Assembly: GCA_964615935.1 (NCBI GenBank)
Contig: CAZTTG010000032.1
Coordinates: 1-60,788 of the forward strand
Length of the DNA: 60,788 bases
Reading direction: 5' to 3'
Origin: CAZTTG01 sp964615935
GTDB lineage: Bacteria; Planctomycetota; UBA1135; GCA-002686595
In this document: positions 1-8,617 of the stretch, piece after piece
Numbering within the stretch: the stretch's first letter is position 1
Layout: the number at the start of each line of letters is the position of its first letter
Notes under the pieces: generated by a model
What the model was told of the DNA's origin: nothing
Databases searched by the model: none
The model's input: only the letters and a program-made list of their open reading frames with translations
Made by a program: the position numbers and the translations under genes

Positions 1-2
1 TC

Positions 3-29
3 CGGTGGCGCCCCCCCGGGGCGCCACCG
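3..29. terminator. Perfect GC-rich hairpin at window start
   Basis: Positions 3-14 are exactly complementary to 18-29 (12-bp stem, 3-nt CCC loop). No T tract follows on either strand. It lies 31 bases before the first start codon, so it most likely ends transcription of a gene left of the window. A cis-acting leader hairpin for the sulfatase is the alternative. Confidence 0.45.
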
Positions 30-60
30 ACAATCATCACCCCACGCGAAAGGTCGATCC

Positions 61-2127
61 ATGGGAAACCCCGCTCGCCGCCTGCCCCTCGTCCCGCTCC
101 TCCTGCCGGCCCTGCTCCTTCCCACCGCCTGCACCGCCCCCGCTGCCCCACCCCCGGACGACCGACCGCCCCCGAACATCCTCTTCGTCTTCACCGACGA
201 CCACGCCTCCCACGCCATCGGCGCCTACGGCTCGGCGCTCAACCGCACCCCCCACCTCGACCGCCTGGCCAGCGAGGGGATGCTCTTCCAGAACTGCTTC
301 TGCACCAATTCGATCTGCGCCCCCAGCCGCGCCGTGATCCTCACCGGCAAGCACAGCCACCGGAACGGGGTGATCAAGAACGGCATCGACTTCGACGGCT
401 CGCAGCCCACCGCGCCCAAGCTCCTGCGACAGGCCGGCTACCAGACCGCCATGATCGGCAAGTGGCACCTGCGCAGCGAGCCCACCGGCTTCGACTTCTG
501 GAAGGTGCTCATCGGCCAGGGGACCTACTACAACCCGGTCCTGAGGACCCCCGAAGGCAAGGAGGAGCTCACCGGCTACACCACCGACCTGATCGCCGAC
601 GTGGCCATCGACTGGCTCGAGAACGGGCGCGACCCCGACCGGCCCTTCCTGCTGATGTGCCAGCACAAGGCCCCCCACCGCTCGTGGGAGCCGGGGCCGG
701 AGAAGCTCTCGCTCTTCGACGGCGAGAGCCTCCCCGAGCCGCCCACCCTCTTCGACGACTGGTCGGGGCGCACCACCGCGGCGGCCGCCCAGACCATGAC
801 CGTGGAGCGGCACCTCACCGACCGCGACCTGAAGCTGGTGCCGCCCGGCAACCTGACCGAGGAGCAGCTCGCGCGGTGGAACGCGGCCTACGATCCCAAG
901 AACCAGGCCTTCCGCGAGGCGGAGCTCGAGGGCCAGGACCTCGTGCGCTGGAAGTACCAGCGCTACATCAAGGACTACCTGCGCTGCGTGGACTCGGTGG
1001 ACGACAGCGTGGGACGCCTGCTGGACTGGCTGGACGAGTCGGGGCTGGCGGAGAACACGGTGGTGATCTACTCCTCCGACCAGGGCTTCTACCTGGGCGA
1101 CCACGGCTGGTTCGACAAGCGCTGGATGTACGAGGAGTCCCTGCGCATGCCGCTCATCGTGCGCTGGCCGGGGCGGATCGAGCCCGGCTCGGTGAACGCC
1201 GAGCTGGTGCAGAACCTGGACTTCGCCGAGACCTTCCTGGACCTCGCCGGGGCGCCCGTCCCGGAGGACATGCAGGGCGCCAGCCTGGTCCCCCTCCTGC
1301 GCGGACGGACCCCGGCGGGGTGGCGCGAGTCGATCTACTACCACTACTGGGAGTATCCCGCGGTGCACGACGTGCAGCGGCACTTCGGGGTGCGCACCGA
1401 CCGCTACAAGCTGATCCACTACTACGGGATCGGCGAGTGGGAGCTCTTCGACCTCGAGCGCGATCCCCTGGAGCTCGGGAGCGTCCACGCCGACCCGGCC
1501 TACGCGGCGGTGGTCGAGCGGCTGGAGGCCGAGCTCGCCCGGCTGCAGCGCCAGTGCGGCGACACCGATCCCCAGGCGCCGCTGTCGGTCTACACCCAGC
1601 GCGGCCTGCGCCAGCGGGCGGGGCAGGTCGAGCTGGCCCGCGTCCCCCTGCTGGACGGGCCCGAGGGGGAGATCCCCGACGAGCCGGACCCCACGGGCAA
1701 GCCCCTGACGGTCGGAGCGCGCTGCACGCCCCGCTCCGGCTCGGGGGTGCTGATGGCCCACGGGGGCGAGCACCTGGGCTGGTCCCTCTACCTGCTGGAG
1801 GGCCGCCCGCACTTCGGGGTGCGGGACAACGGGGTCTGGGTCGAGGTGGTCGGCGAGCGGCCCCTCCCCGCGAACCGGGCGGTGCACGTCGCCGGGGTGC
1901 TGGACGCGGCCAGCCGCCTGCGCCTCTACGTGGACGGCGAGCTCGCCGCCAGCGGGCCGGGCCAGCTCGTCGGCCGGCGGCCCGCCGATCCGCTGGACGT
2001 GGGCTCCGACTCCGGGAGCGCGGTCGGCGAGTACGAGCCGCCCCTGGCCTTCGACGGGACCCTGGAGGACGTCCGCCTGTACTGGGGCGCGCTGGACCAG
2101 GAGGCCCTGCGGGAGTGGGCCAGGTAG
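61..2127 (+). CDS. Sulfatase, lipoprotein, with C-terminal LamG-like domain
   Basis: 688 aa. It begins with a lipoprotein signal peptide (lipobox LPTAC, Cys24), so the mature enzyme should be membrane-anchored on the periplasmic side. The sulfatase fold is clear. Metal-binding Asp46-Asp47 lie in FVFTDD, and the formylglycine motif C-A-P-S-R is at residues 86-90 with Cys86 as the residue to be modified. A further conserved stretch, SSDQGFYLGDHGWFDKR, lies in the catalytic domain. The last ~150 residues (LYVDGEL region) look like a concanavalin/LamG beta-sandwich that could bind glycan. It is the only sulfatase-fold protein in this window with a canonical C-x-P-S-R motif. The start is supported by GAAAGG about 8 nt upstream. 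The substrate, probably a sulfated polysaccharide, cannot be read from sequence. Confidence 0.95.
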   Translation: MGNPARRLPLVPLLLPALLLPTACTAPAAPPPDDRPPPNILFVFTDDHASHAIGAYGSALNRTPHLDRLASEGMLFQNCFCTNSICAPSRAVILTGKHSHRNGVIKNGIDFDGSQPTAPKLLRQAGYQTAMIGKWHLRSEPTGFDFWKVLIGQGTYYNPVLRTPEGKEELTGYTTDLIADVAIDWLENGRDPDRPFLLMCQHKAPHRSWEPGPEKLSLFDGESLPEPPTLFDDWSGRTTAAAAQTMTVERHLTDRDLKLVPPGNLTEEQLARWNAAYDPKNQAFREAELEGQDLVRWKYQRYIKDYLRCVDSVDDSVGRLLDWLDESGLAENTVVIYSSDQGFYLGDHGWFDKRWMYEESLRMPLIVRWPGRIEPGSVNAELVQNLDFAETFLDLAGAPVPEDMQGASLVPLLRGRTPAGWRESIYYHYWEYPAVHDVQRHFGVRTDRYKLIHYYGIGEWELFDLERDPLELGSVHADPAYAAVVERLEAELARLQRQCGDTDPQAPLSVYTQRGLRQRAGQVELARVPLLDGPEGEIPDEPDPTGKPLTVGARCTPRSGSGVLMAHGGEHLGWSLYLLEGRPHFGVRDNGVWVEVVGERPLPANRAVHVAGVLDAASRLRLYVDGELAASGPGQLVGRRPADPLDVGSDSGSAVGEYEPPLAFDGTLEDVRLYWGALDQEALREWAR

Positions 2128-2246
2128 CGCCCCGTCCGCCTGCGGGGGCCGGCCGGGCCCGACTCCGGGCGCGCCGGCCCAAGTTGGACGGGCATTCCGG
2201 CCGAAACGACCGTACGGTCCCCCAGCCTCCCTCCCCTCTCCCCTAC

Positions 2247-3158
2247 ATGGTCGACTCGATCGCGGAGCTCCGCAGGCGCGTCCAGGCGCCCGTGCGGCAC
2301 AACAACGACATCGCCGGCGTGCTGGTCGGCGACTGGGCGTCGATCCTGGTCACGCGGCTGTTCATCGGCCTGCGCCTGTCCCCCACCCTGGCCACCTGGG
2401 GCATGCTGGTCTTCGGCACGGCGGGCTCGCTGCTGGTCGCCACCGGCGATCGGCTGGCGCCCCTGGGCTTCTTCCTGGTCTTCCTCTACTACATCAGCGA
2501 CTGCGTGGACGGGGAGGTCGCGCGCTACTGGGGGATCGAGAAGCTCATCTGGGGCTTCCACGAGTTCTTCTTCCACCTCTACGTGAAGGGGGCGTTCTTC
2601 CTGTGCCTTGGCTGGTCGGTGGTCGAGTCCACCGGAAGCCGGTGGGCGTGGCTGCTGGCCTTCGCGGCCCTGCTGGCCACCTTCTGCCACAAGGCCCTGC
2701 GGGACCTGCCGTCGGCCATGGCCGGGAGGGCGCTCCTGGGCTCGGCGTGCGAGAGCCGGTGGCTGGCCGCGCACCTGGAGGCCGATCCGGACCACCTCGC
2801 GCGGGAGACCGAGGACGAGCCGGGCGCGGAGCCGGCCCGCCCCTGCTTCGGCGGCCGCCTGGCCGTGGCCCGCGCCATCCTCATCAACTTCGACCTGTCG
2901 ACGATCTTCTTCCTGCTCGCCGCGCTGGCCGACCTGGCGCTGGAGCCGGCGCTCCTCGGCGGGACTCCCTGGAACTGCAAGGCGCTCCTCTTGGCCTTCT
3001 ACGGGGTGGCCCTGCCGCTGCACTACGCCGACACCTACCGGACCTGGGTGCGCCAGGACCGCTTCCTGGGGGGATCCCGGCGCCTGCTCGAGCGCGCCCA
3101 TCGCTTCCGCATCGAGACGGCGGAGCCCGGCGCCCAGCGGGATCACAAGAGCCAGTAG
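2247..3158 (+). CDS. CDP-alcohol phosphatidyltransferase-family membrane protein, divergent motif
   Basis: 303 aa with several hydrophobic segments. The first half of the family signature is intact: D85-x2-D88-G89-x2-A92-R93. This family transfers a phosphoalcohol from a CDP-activated lipid or sugar. The second half (normally G-x3-D-x3-D) aligns to W102, E106 and H110, so the last two acidic residues, including the usual catalytic base position, are substituted. A divergent phosphotransferase with another acceptor is likely; an inactive homologue is possible. ATG 2247 is chosen because the preceding in-frame sequence is the other-frame shadow of the sulfatase gene. The 3' end overlaps the convergent DUF1294 gene by 16 bases. 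Confidence 0.85.
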   Translation: MVDSIAELRRRVQAPVRHNNDIAGVLVGDWASILVTRLFIGLRLSPTLATWGMLVFGTAGSLLVATGDRLAPLGFFLVFLYYISDCVDGEVARYWGIEKLIWGFHEFFFHLYVKGAFFLCLGWSVVESTGSRWAWLLAFAALLATFCHKALRDLPSAMAGRALLGSACESRWLAAHLEADPDHLARETEDEPGAEPARPCFGGRLAVARAILINFDLSTIFFLLAALADLALEPALLGGTPWNCKALLLAFYGVALPLHYADTYRTWVRQDRFLGGSRRLLERAHRFRIETAEPGAQRDHKSQ

Positions 3159-3409
3159 GCGACCAGCAGGCCCACCAGGCTGGCCGGGACCAGGCGGAGC
3201 TGGAAGGAGCGCTTGGCCGTCTTGTGGCGGAAGAGGAGCACCCCCGCCCAGGCGCCGATTGCTCCGCCGGCGAGCGCCAGGAGGATCAGGCGCGACTCGG
3301 GGACGCGGCGACGACCCCGGATGGCCGCCCGCTTGTCCAGCCCCCAGGCCAGGAAGGCCAGGAGGTTGAGGGCCACCAGCAGGCCCGCCGGGGAGACCAG
3401 GGAGCTCAA
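3143..3409 (-). CDS. DUF1294 small membrane protein
   Basis: 88 aa. It has a hydrophobic N-terminal helix, then the family pattern WGLDKRAAIRGRRRVPE, then a Gly/Ala-rich helix (LLALAGGAIGAWAG) ending in RHKTAKRSFQ, and a last membrane helix. This matches DUF1294, a small inner-membrane family of unknown function. The start is inferred as TTG at 3407-3409, which overlaps the TGA stop of the carbamoyltransferase in the string TTGA, so translation is probably coupled. No ATG or GTG start fits the gene. It is the last cistron of the deacetylase-carbamoyltransferase set and overlaps the CDP-alcohol phosphotransferase tail-to-tail. Confidence 0.85.
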   Translation of the reverse strand: MSSLVSPAGLLVALNLLAFLAWGLDKRAAIRGRRRVPESRLILLALAGGAIGAWAGVLLFRHKTAKRSFQLRLVPASLVGLLVAYWLL

Positions 3410-5238
3410 GCCGCCCCCCCCTCCCGCTCGGGGTGGGCCACCAGGCAGGGGCCGATCGCCAGGGCGTCCAGGTGCCCCTGCAGGAAGGCCCGGATGGCGT
3501 CGGCCGGGGTGCAGACGATGGGCTCCTCGTGCATGTTGAAGCTGGTGTTGATCAGGCAGGGGATGCCCGAGAGCTTCTCGTACTCGGCCACGACGTCGTA
3601 GTAGGCCGGGTTGGTCTCCCGCCGGATGAGCTGGGGGCGCGCGGTGCCGTCCACGTGCACCGCCGCCGGACAGCGCTCCCGCATCCAGTCGGTGCAGTCC
3701 AGGGTGATGGTCATGAACTGGGCGGCGTGGCGGGCGCCCTCCAGGTCCAGGTAGCAGCGGTCGGCGTGCTCCCACAGGGTGACCGGGGCGAAGGGCATGA
3801 ACTCGGTCCGGCCCAGGCGCTGGTTGAGCCAGTGGTTCACGTCGGGCTCGCGGGCGTGGTACAGGATCGAGCGGTTGCCCAGGGCCCGGGGGCCGTACTC
3901 CATGCGGCCGTCGAAGCGCGCCACCACCTGGCCCTCGAAGATGCGCCGGGCCACCTCGGCGGCCAGGGCGGCCGGCTCCTCCCAGGCCAGGCCGGCGCGC
4001 GCCAGCTCGGCTCGGATGTCCTCGGCCGAGAACTCCGGGCCGAAGTAGGCGTCCTCGATGGGCCGCACCCCTCCCGGCCAGGAGAGCATCAGGCCCAGCC
4101 CGGTGCCGCAGCCGCCGTCGCCCATGTTGGGGTAGACGAAGGTGGACTCGACCCCCTCGATCTCGTGCAGCCGCTGATTCATCTTGACGTTGGCGGCCAC
4201 GCCGCCCGCCAGCACCAGGTGGCCGCAGCCGGTCTCCGCCACCCAGTGGCGCACCAGCCCCACGGCCACCTCCTCCAGCACCCGCTGCCAGGCGGCGGCC
4301 AGGTCGATCTTGGGGAAGCGGGTCGAGAGGTGCCGGGAGAAGTAGACGTTGAGGCTCTCGATGAGCTCGAAGCCCCCGTCGGCCTGCCGCACGCGCTCGA
4401 GCAGCGCCTCGGTGAGCACACCCGGCTCTCCGTAGGCCGCCAGCCCCACGATCTTGCCCGCGTGGCGATCGGGGTGGTAGCCCAGGGAGGAGGTGACGTG
4501 CTCGTAGTAGGTCCCCAGGGAGTGCGGGTAAGCGAGGTTCTTCAGGCGCTCGAGCCGCCCGTCGCGGCCGAGGCTCACCGATCCCGCCAGCCCGCTGCCG
4601 TAGCCGTCCAGGGTGACGATCAGGGCGCGCTCCCGTCCGCTCGCGAAGTACGCGCCGGCGGCGTGCGAGAGGTGGTGCTCGAAGCGGCGCAGCTTGCTCG
4701 CCAGCCCCAGGCGCGCCAGCCCCGCCTCCAGCTCGACCTGCCACTTCTCGTGGTCGGCGATGGCCCGCGCGGCCCAGCTCCTCGAGCAGCGCTCCGCCAT
4801 CCGGCGCGAGAGCAGGGGAGTGCCGCCGGCCAGGCGGTAGAAGAGCCGCTTGGCCGCGCTCTTGGCCATGCGCTCGCCGGGGTCCGACAGCCCGTGGATC
4901 GGGTCGCGGCGCGCGGGAACGCGGGCCTCGGCCTCGGCCAGGCGCGCCTGCAGCGGATCGCGGGGCAGGCTCCGCAGCAGCTCGCGCTCGCGCGCGAAGG
5001 CCTCGCGGATCAGATCGGCCTCCCGCTTCGCCGGGAGGAAGGCGTAGGCCACCTGATCGATCTGCGCGGGATCGGTGCCGGTGTGCTCCAGCGCGGCCCG
5101 GATCGCCCGCTCGGGAAAGCCGGCGTGGTGCTTGCGGCGGCTGAAGCGCTCCTCGCCCGCGGCGAAGAGCACCCGCCCGTCCTCCACCAGGGATGCGGTC
5201 GCGTCCTTGTCGAGGGGGGATAGGCCGAGGACCTTCAA
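3406..5238 (-). CDS. NodU/CmcH-type carbamoyltransferase
   Basis: 610 aa, a usual length for this family. The enzymes use carbamoyl phosphate and ATP to O-carbamoylate sugars, antibiotics or Nod factors. Visible marks are EERFSRRKHHAGFP at residues 29-42, the metal/adenylate-site motif HHLSH at 188-192, D211-G-Y-G-S-G, GGVAANVKMNQRL, and the C-terminal GRMEYGPRALGNRSIL motif of the carbamoyltransferase C domain. The start is TTG 5236-5238, overlapping the deacetylase stop as TTGA. No better start exists, because the sequence upstream is the deacetylase coding region in another frame. Coupling to a polysaccharide deacetylase suggests that the acceptor is a cell-surface sugar; this is inference. 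Confidence 0.92.
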   Translation of the reverse strand: MKVLGLSPLDKDATASLVEDGRVLFAAGEERFSRRKHHAGFPERAIRAALEHTGTDPAQIDQVAYAFLPAKREADLIREAFARERELLRSLPRDPLQARLAEAEARVPARRDPIHGLSDPGERMAKSAAKRLFYRLAGGTPLLSRRMAERCSRSWAARAIADHEKWQVELEAGLARLGLASKLRRFEHHLSHAAGAYFASGRERALIVTLDGYGSGLAGSVSLGRDGRLERLKNLAYPHSLGTYYEHVTSSLGYHPDRHAGKIVGLAAYGEPGVLTEALLERVRQADGGFELIESLNVYFSRHLSTRFPKIDLAAAWQRVLEEVAVGLVRHWVAETGCGHLVLAGGVAANVKMNQRLHEIEGVESTFVYPNMGDGGCGTGLGLMLSWPGGVRPIEDAYFGPEFSAEDIRAELARAGLAWEEPAALAAEVARRIFEGQVVARFDGRMEYGPRALGNRSILYHAREPDVNHWLNQRLGRTEFMPFAPVTLWEHADRCYLDLEGARHAAQFMTITLDCTDWMRERCPAAVHVDGTARPQLIRRETNPAYYDVVAEYEKLSGIPCLINTSFNMHEEPIVCTPADAIRAFLQGHLDALAIGPCLVAHPEREGGAA

Positions 5239-6338
5239 GCGAGGCGCGGGGCGAGGCCTTCCAGGCGTCGCTTGAGCTCGAGGGGCGTCATGGCCTGGCC
5301 GCCGAGATCCCCCAGGAAGAAGTCGAAGTAGCGCCGCAGCGCGTCGAGCAGGCGCTCGAGATCGCCCTCGCCGCTCACGTAGGGCGTGCAGCCGGGCTTC
5401 AACGAGGTCGAGTGGAAGCACAGGTTGAAGGCGCGCACTCCGCACGAGAGGAGGCTGTTCGTCAGCGCCCGCAGCTCGGCCGCGCTCATGCCCTCCGGGG
5501 AGAGGCTCACGCGCGAGTAGGCCCCCAGCCGGGAGAGGATCGCCTCGGCCCGCAAAGCGCGCAGCAGCGGACGCCGCACGAGGTGCTGGAGGTGGCGCCC
5601 CTGAGAGGCCAGGAAGCCCAGGAAGGCCCCGGTCGCGGGCACGCTCAGGAGCCGCCGCTGGTCGCCGAACCAGGCCGGTTCGATCGAGTGGGAGGAGAAG
5701 TCGGGGCCGCCTCCGGATCTCAGGTCGTAGGGCGGCCGCGGGCTGAGGTCGACCTGGTAGCCCTGCTCCTCGAGGATGGAGAGGGTGTTCGGCCCCAGAC
5801 CCGAGCGCCCGGCCTTGTAGACCTCGGGGCGCACCCCGAAGCCCTCCAGGATGGCGTCGGTCAGCCTCTCCAGCTTGGCCGATTCGAGCTCCGGCGGGAG
5901 ATTGCCCGGGTAGGAGTTGGCCGGGCGGGGGATCTCCAGGAAGGGCGGGTTGACCCAGGGGTGCAGGTGCGCGCCCAGCTCGGCGCGCCCCTCGGCCAGG
6001 ATTCCCTGCAGGGGCTCGATCCCCTCGCGCTGCGAGGCGACGGGGTAGTCCACGGCGTAAAGCGGGCGAACCCCGAACTCGTCGCAGACCTCCTGGCCAC
6101 GTCCCACGCTCTGCATGGCGGTGACCCGGGTGTTGGCCCGCGAGAACTCCCCGAGCCAATCGAACTCCTCCTCGGTGTCGACCACCACGATCAGCACGGG
6201 GGGGTGGTCCCGCGGCAGCCGGGCGAGGCGCCCGGCGCTCGGGGAGCCGTCCCCTGGGATGGTCGTCCCCTGAGCCGCCGGGAATCCGACGGGATGGCGG
6301 GGCTCGTCGGCCCGCCCGGTGTCCAGCCTGGGCTTCAC
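5235..6338 (-). CDS. WalW-like polysaccharide deacetylase family protein
   Basis: 367 aa. The NodB-fold signature is Asp54 in VVVDTEEEFDW, followed by ...GAHLHPWVNPP (His124, His126) for the metal site. DYPVAS and the GHLHP-type block resemble the WalW/PssF branch rather than peptidoglycan deacetylases. It lacks an evident signal peptide, so it may act in the cytoplasm on lipid-linked or nucleotide-linked glycan. It is the first gene of a coupled trio with the carbamoyltransferase and DUF1294 protein. Residues 1-45 look disordered and could be partly untranslated if a later start is used, since no strong Shine-Dalgarno sequence precedes ATG 6336-6338. Confidence 0.85.
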   Translation of the reverse strand: MKPRLDTGRADEPRHPVGFPAAQGTTIPGDGSPSAGRLARLPRDHPPVLIVVVDTEEEFDWLGEFSRANTRVTAMQSVGRGQEVCDEFGVRPLYAVDYPVASQREGIEPLQGILAEGRAELGAHLHPWVNPPFLEIPRPANSYPGNLPPELESAKLERLTDAILEGFGVRPEVYKAGRSGLGPNTLSILEEQGYQVDLSPRPPYDLRSGGGPDFSSHSIEPAWFGDQRRLLSVPATGAFLGFLASQGRHLQHLVRRPLLRALRAEAILSRLGAYSRVSLSPEGMSAAELRALTNSLLSCGVRAFNLCFHSTSLKPGCTPYVSGEGDLERLLDALRRYFDFFLGDLGGQAMTPLELKRRLEGLAPRLA

Positions 6339-6426
6339 GGTCCGGCCTCCGGACGGCCGTGCATCCGGATGTGGCTGGACAGCATAGTCGATGCTCCAGG
6401 CCGAAGCACGGGGTCATCCGCAGCGC

Positions 6427-6975
6427 TCAGGGCAGGAAGCCGAGCATCTTCACGTCGCCTCCGCGGACCTGCCGGACCTGCATGGCTCCGTTGCCCCGGC
6501 GGTCCTCCCCCACCGTGCAGATCTGGTGCCCCTCGTCGCTGAACACGCCGATCTCGGAGGCGTGGACGGTGGCCCCGGCGGCCATGACCATCTTCCCGGA
6601 CTGGTTGAGCAGGCTGAACTGCCCCCCGTAGGGGTTGCTCGAGAAGCGGGAGGTCGGGCGCCCGTTCGACCCGCACAGGGCCAACTGCCCGCCGGTCGCG
6701 GTGGTCAGGGCCTGCACGGCGCTCCGGCCCGAGGCGTCGAGGATCTCGAGCTGCCCGCCCTGGCTCGCGTAGCCCAGCCGGCACACGACCCGGCCCTTGC
6801 GGTTGATCACCTCGATCCCGTGGGTGCGCAGGACCTCGTGATCGGCCTCCTCCTGACCGGCGGCGGCGACCAGGATCAGGGCGCCCGCAGCGGCCAGGAG
6901 GCCCAGGGTCAGGCGGCGGTGGAAGCGGAGCTGCCGCTCGAGGCGGGACAGACGTCGGTCGAGGGAGGTGGTCAT
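6427..6975 (-). CDS. Small membrane-anchored protein with Gly-Gly-Gln repeats
   Basis: 182 aa. A basic, coiled N-terminus (SLDRRLSRLERQLRFHRR) is followed by one hydrophobic anchor (LTLGLLAAAGALILVAAAG) and an extracytoplasmic region. That region carries short repeats of the form xGGQLxxxxxxGR (GGQLEILDASGR, GGQLALCGSNGR, GGQFSLLNQSGK), which would suit a small beta-solenoid or beta-roll. I do not recognise a family with a known role. ATG 6973-6975 is used because upstream in-frame Met codons lie in sequence belonging to the opposite-strand gene. Its own promoter is not evident. Confidence 0.65.
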   Translation of the reverse strand: MTTSLDRRLSRLERQLRFHRRLTLGLLAAAGALILVAAAGQEEADHEVLRTHGIEVINRKGRVVCRLGYASQGGQLEILDASGRSAVQALTTATGGQLALCGSNGRPTSRFSSNPYGGQFSLLNQSGKMVMAAGATVHASEIGVFSDEGHQICTVGEDRRGNGAMQVRQVRGGDVKMLGFLP

Positions 6976-7093
6976 GGGCGGCTTCGGGTGCAAGGGGAAG
7001 CTCGTGGATCGCGGCCGGGGACCAGCGGCGGCGGGCCGGGCCGGCCCCTGCGGCCTCCTCCGGGGCGGGCCCGCGAGGGCTCCCCGCCATCGA

Positions 7094-7122
7094 TTGACGG
7101 TTTTCGGGTCCCCCCGTATACC
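7094..7122 (+). promoter_or_regulatory. Sigma70-like promoter of the 7214 gene
   Basis: TTGACG (7094-7099), 17 bases, then TATACC (7117-7122). The -35 box matches consensus at 5 of 6 positions and the -10 at 4 of 6. It leaves a leader of about 85 nt before ATG 7214. The -35 and spacing also occur before the paralogous gene at 17527-18936, which strengthens the call. Confidence 0.55.
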
Positions 7123-7213
7123 TGAAAGCAACGACAACAGGCAGCACGCCGGCCGCGGATCCGGCCCCCGCGCCGGCAGGCACGTGCGCTCCGCGCACCC
7201 ACGGAGTCTCGAC

Positions 7214-8608
7214 ATGCATCGGTACGCCCTCGCCTTCCTGGGGGTTCTCGCCGGGGCCGGTATCACCGCGGCGCAAGGCGTGGACGCGAGCCGCGTCCAC
7301 CCGATCACGGTCCCGATCCGCGACGCCGGCACCCTGGACCTGGCCAGCCGGACCTGGCGGGGGCCGCACGCTGGCGCCCGCTCCTCCACGGTCGTCTACG
7401 ACAACACCTGCACCTACTGGGGAGGAGCGGCCTACGTCGCCATCGAGCACTGCGAGGACGCCTACGACGAGGGCCGCGTCCCCAGCACCACCAGCCCCGG
7501 CGCTCCCCCGGGGGCCGAGGACCAGAACCGGATCGACGGCTTCCAGATCGCCTACTGCACTCACTTCCCCACCGGGACGGTGGACATCAAGGTCTCCTGG
7601 TGGAACCACAACGGCGGGGGCTGTTTGACCGGCACCGCCCAGGGAGCCATCGTCCCGCCGTTCTACAACGGCGCCACCGCCTACGTGGACCTGGCCGGAG
7701 CCGGCCTGCCGGGCGACAACCAGGGCGGCGGCAACCTGGCCTGCTGGGCCGTGACCATCGACCTGTCGAACACCCCCAACGGAGGGTTCTGCCTGGAGTC
7801 GGACGGGAACGGCACCTGGAACGGCGGCGGCGACGAGTTCAACTGGGCCTTCCAGCACGAGAACCCCAACTCGGTCTTCGGGCCCAACGGCCCGGTCATC
7901 GCGGCCGAACCCCTGGTGGCTCCCTTCGGCGCCTGCAGCTACAACCTCCCCTGCGGCACCGACCTCACCACCGGCGCTCCGTGTGGCACCGGCCTGGGCA
8001 CCATCGACAGCCTCTGGGACAACATCGACGGCACGGCCCTGGGCGGGCCGGTCAATCCCGCCACCTGCCCCAACGGCACCGTGGGCGGGACCGGCTGCTA
8101 CACCTTCGGCGGCTGGCCGATCCACCCCTTCGCCAGCCTGTGGCTGGAGATGACCTCCTCGGGCGACTGCCTGCCGGACCAGCCGGTCACCTACTGCACC
8201 GCCAAGGTCAACACCCAGGGCTGCACGCCGGCCATCGGCTGGACGGGAACTCCCAGCGCGTCCCAGCCGGTGGTCTTCGACGTCTGGGCCATCAGGATCA
8301 TCAACCAGAAGAACGGCCTCCTGTTCTACGGCTTCCAGGAGCAGGCCGTCCCCTTCCACAACGGCTGGCTGTGCGTGAAGCCCCCCATCGTGCGCACCGC
8401 GGTCCAGAGCTCGGGGGGCAACCCCCCGCCGCCCGACTGCTCGGGCACCTTCCACTACGACTTCAACGCCCTGATCCAGAGCGGCGTCGATCCCCAGCTC
8501 GTGGCGGGGACCCAGGTGTACGCGCAGTACTGGTATCGGGATCCGGGGAGCCCCCAGCCCAGCAACATCGGGCTGACCGACGCGCTGCGCTTCCCGATCG
8601 GGCCCTGA
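7214..8608 (+). CDS. Exported Cys-rich protein with shared C-terminal module
   Basis: 464 aa. Signal peptide (MHRYALAFLGVLAGAGITAAQ) then VDASRVHPITVPIRDAGTLD. The protein has many paired cysteines and Gly/Asn-rich loops, as expected for an extracellular beta-rich protein. Residues ~327-464 form the module shared by seven proteins of this window: YCTAK, NGLLFYGF, PFHNGWLCVKPPIVRT, QYWYRDP, LTDAL. Residues ~25-325 are closely related to the same part of the 17527-18936 protein. I know no function for this family. Candidate roles are surface layer, matrix or carrier protein. It has its own promoter and no obvious operon partner. Confidence 0.85.
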   Translation: MHRYALAFLGVLAGAGITAAQGVDASRVHPITVPIRDAGTLDLASRTWRGPHAGARSSTVVYDNTCTYWGGAAYVAIEHCEDAYDEGRVPSTTSPGAPPGAEDQNRIDGFQIAYCTHFPTGTVDIKVSWWNHNGGGCLTGTAQGAIVPPFYNGATAYVDLAGAGLPGDNQGGGNLACWAVTIDLSNTPNGGFCLESDGNGTWNGGGDEFNWAFQHENPNSVFGPNGPVIAAEPLVAPFGACSYNLPCGTDLTTGAPCGTGLGTIDSLWDNIDGTALGGPVNPATCPNGTVGGTGCYTFGGWPIHPFASLWLEMTSSGDCLPDQPVTYCTAKVNTQGCTPAIGWTGTPSASQPVVFDVWAIRIINQKNGLLFYGFQEQAVPFHNGWLCVKPPIVRTAVQSSGGNPPPPDCSGTFHYDFNALIQSGVDPQLVAGTQVYAQYWYRDPGSPQPSNIGLTDALRFPIGP

Positions 8609-8617
8609 GCGGAGCCT

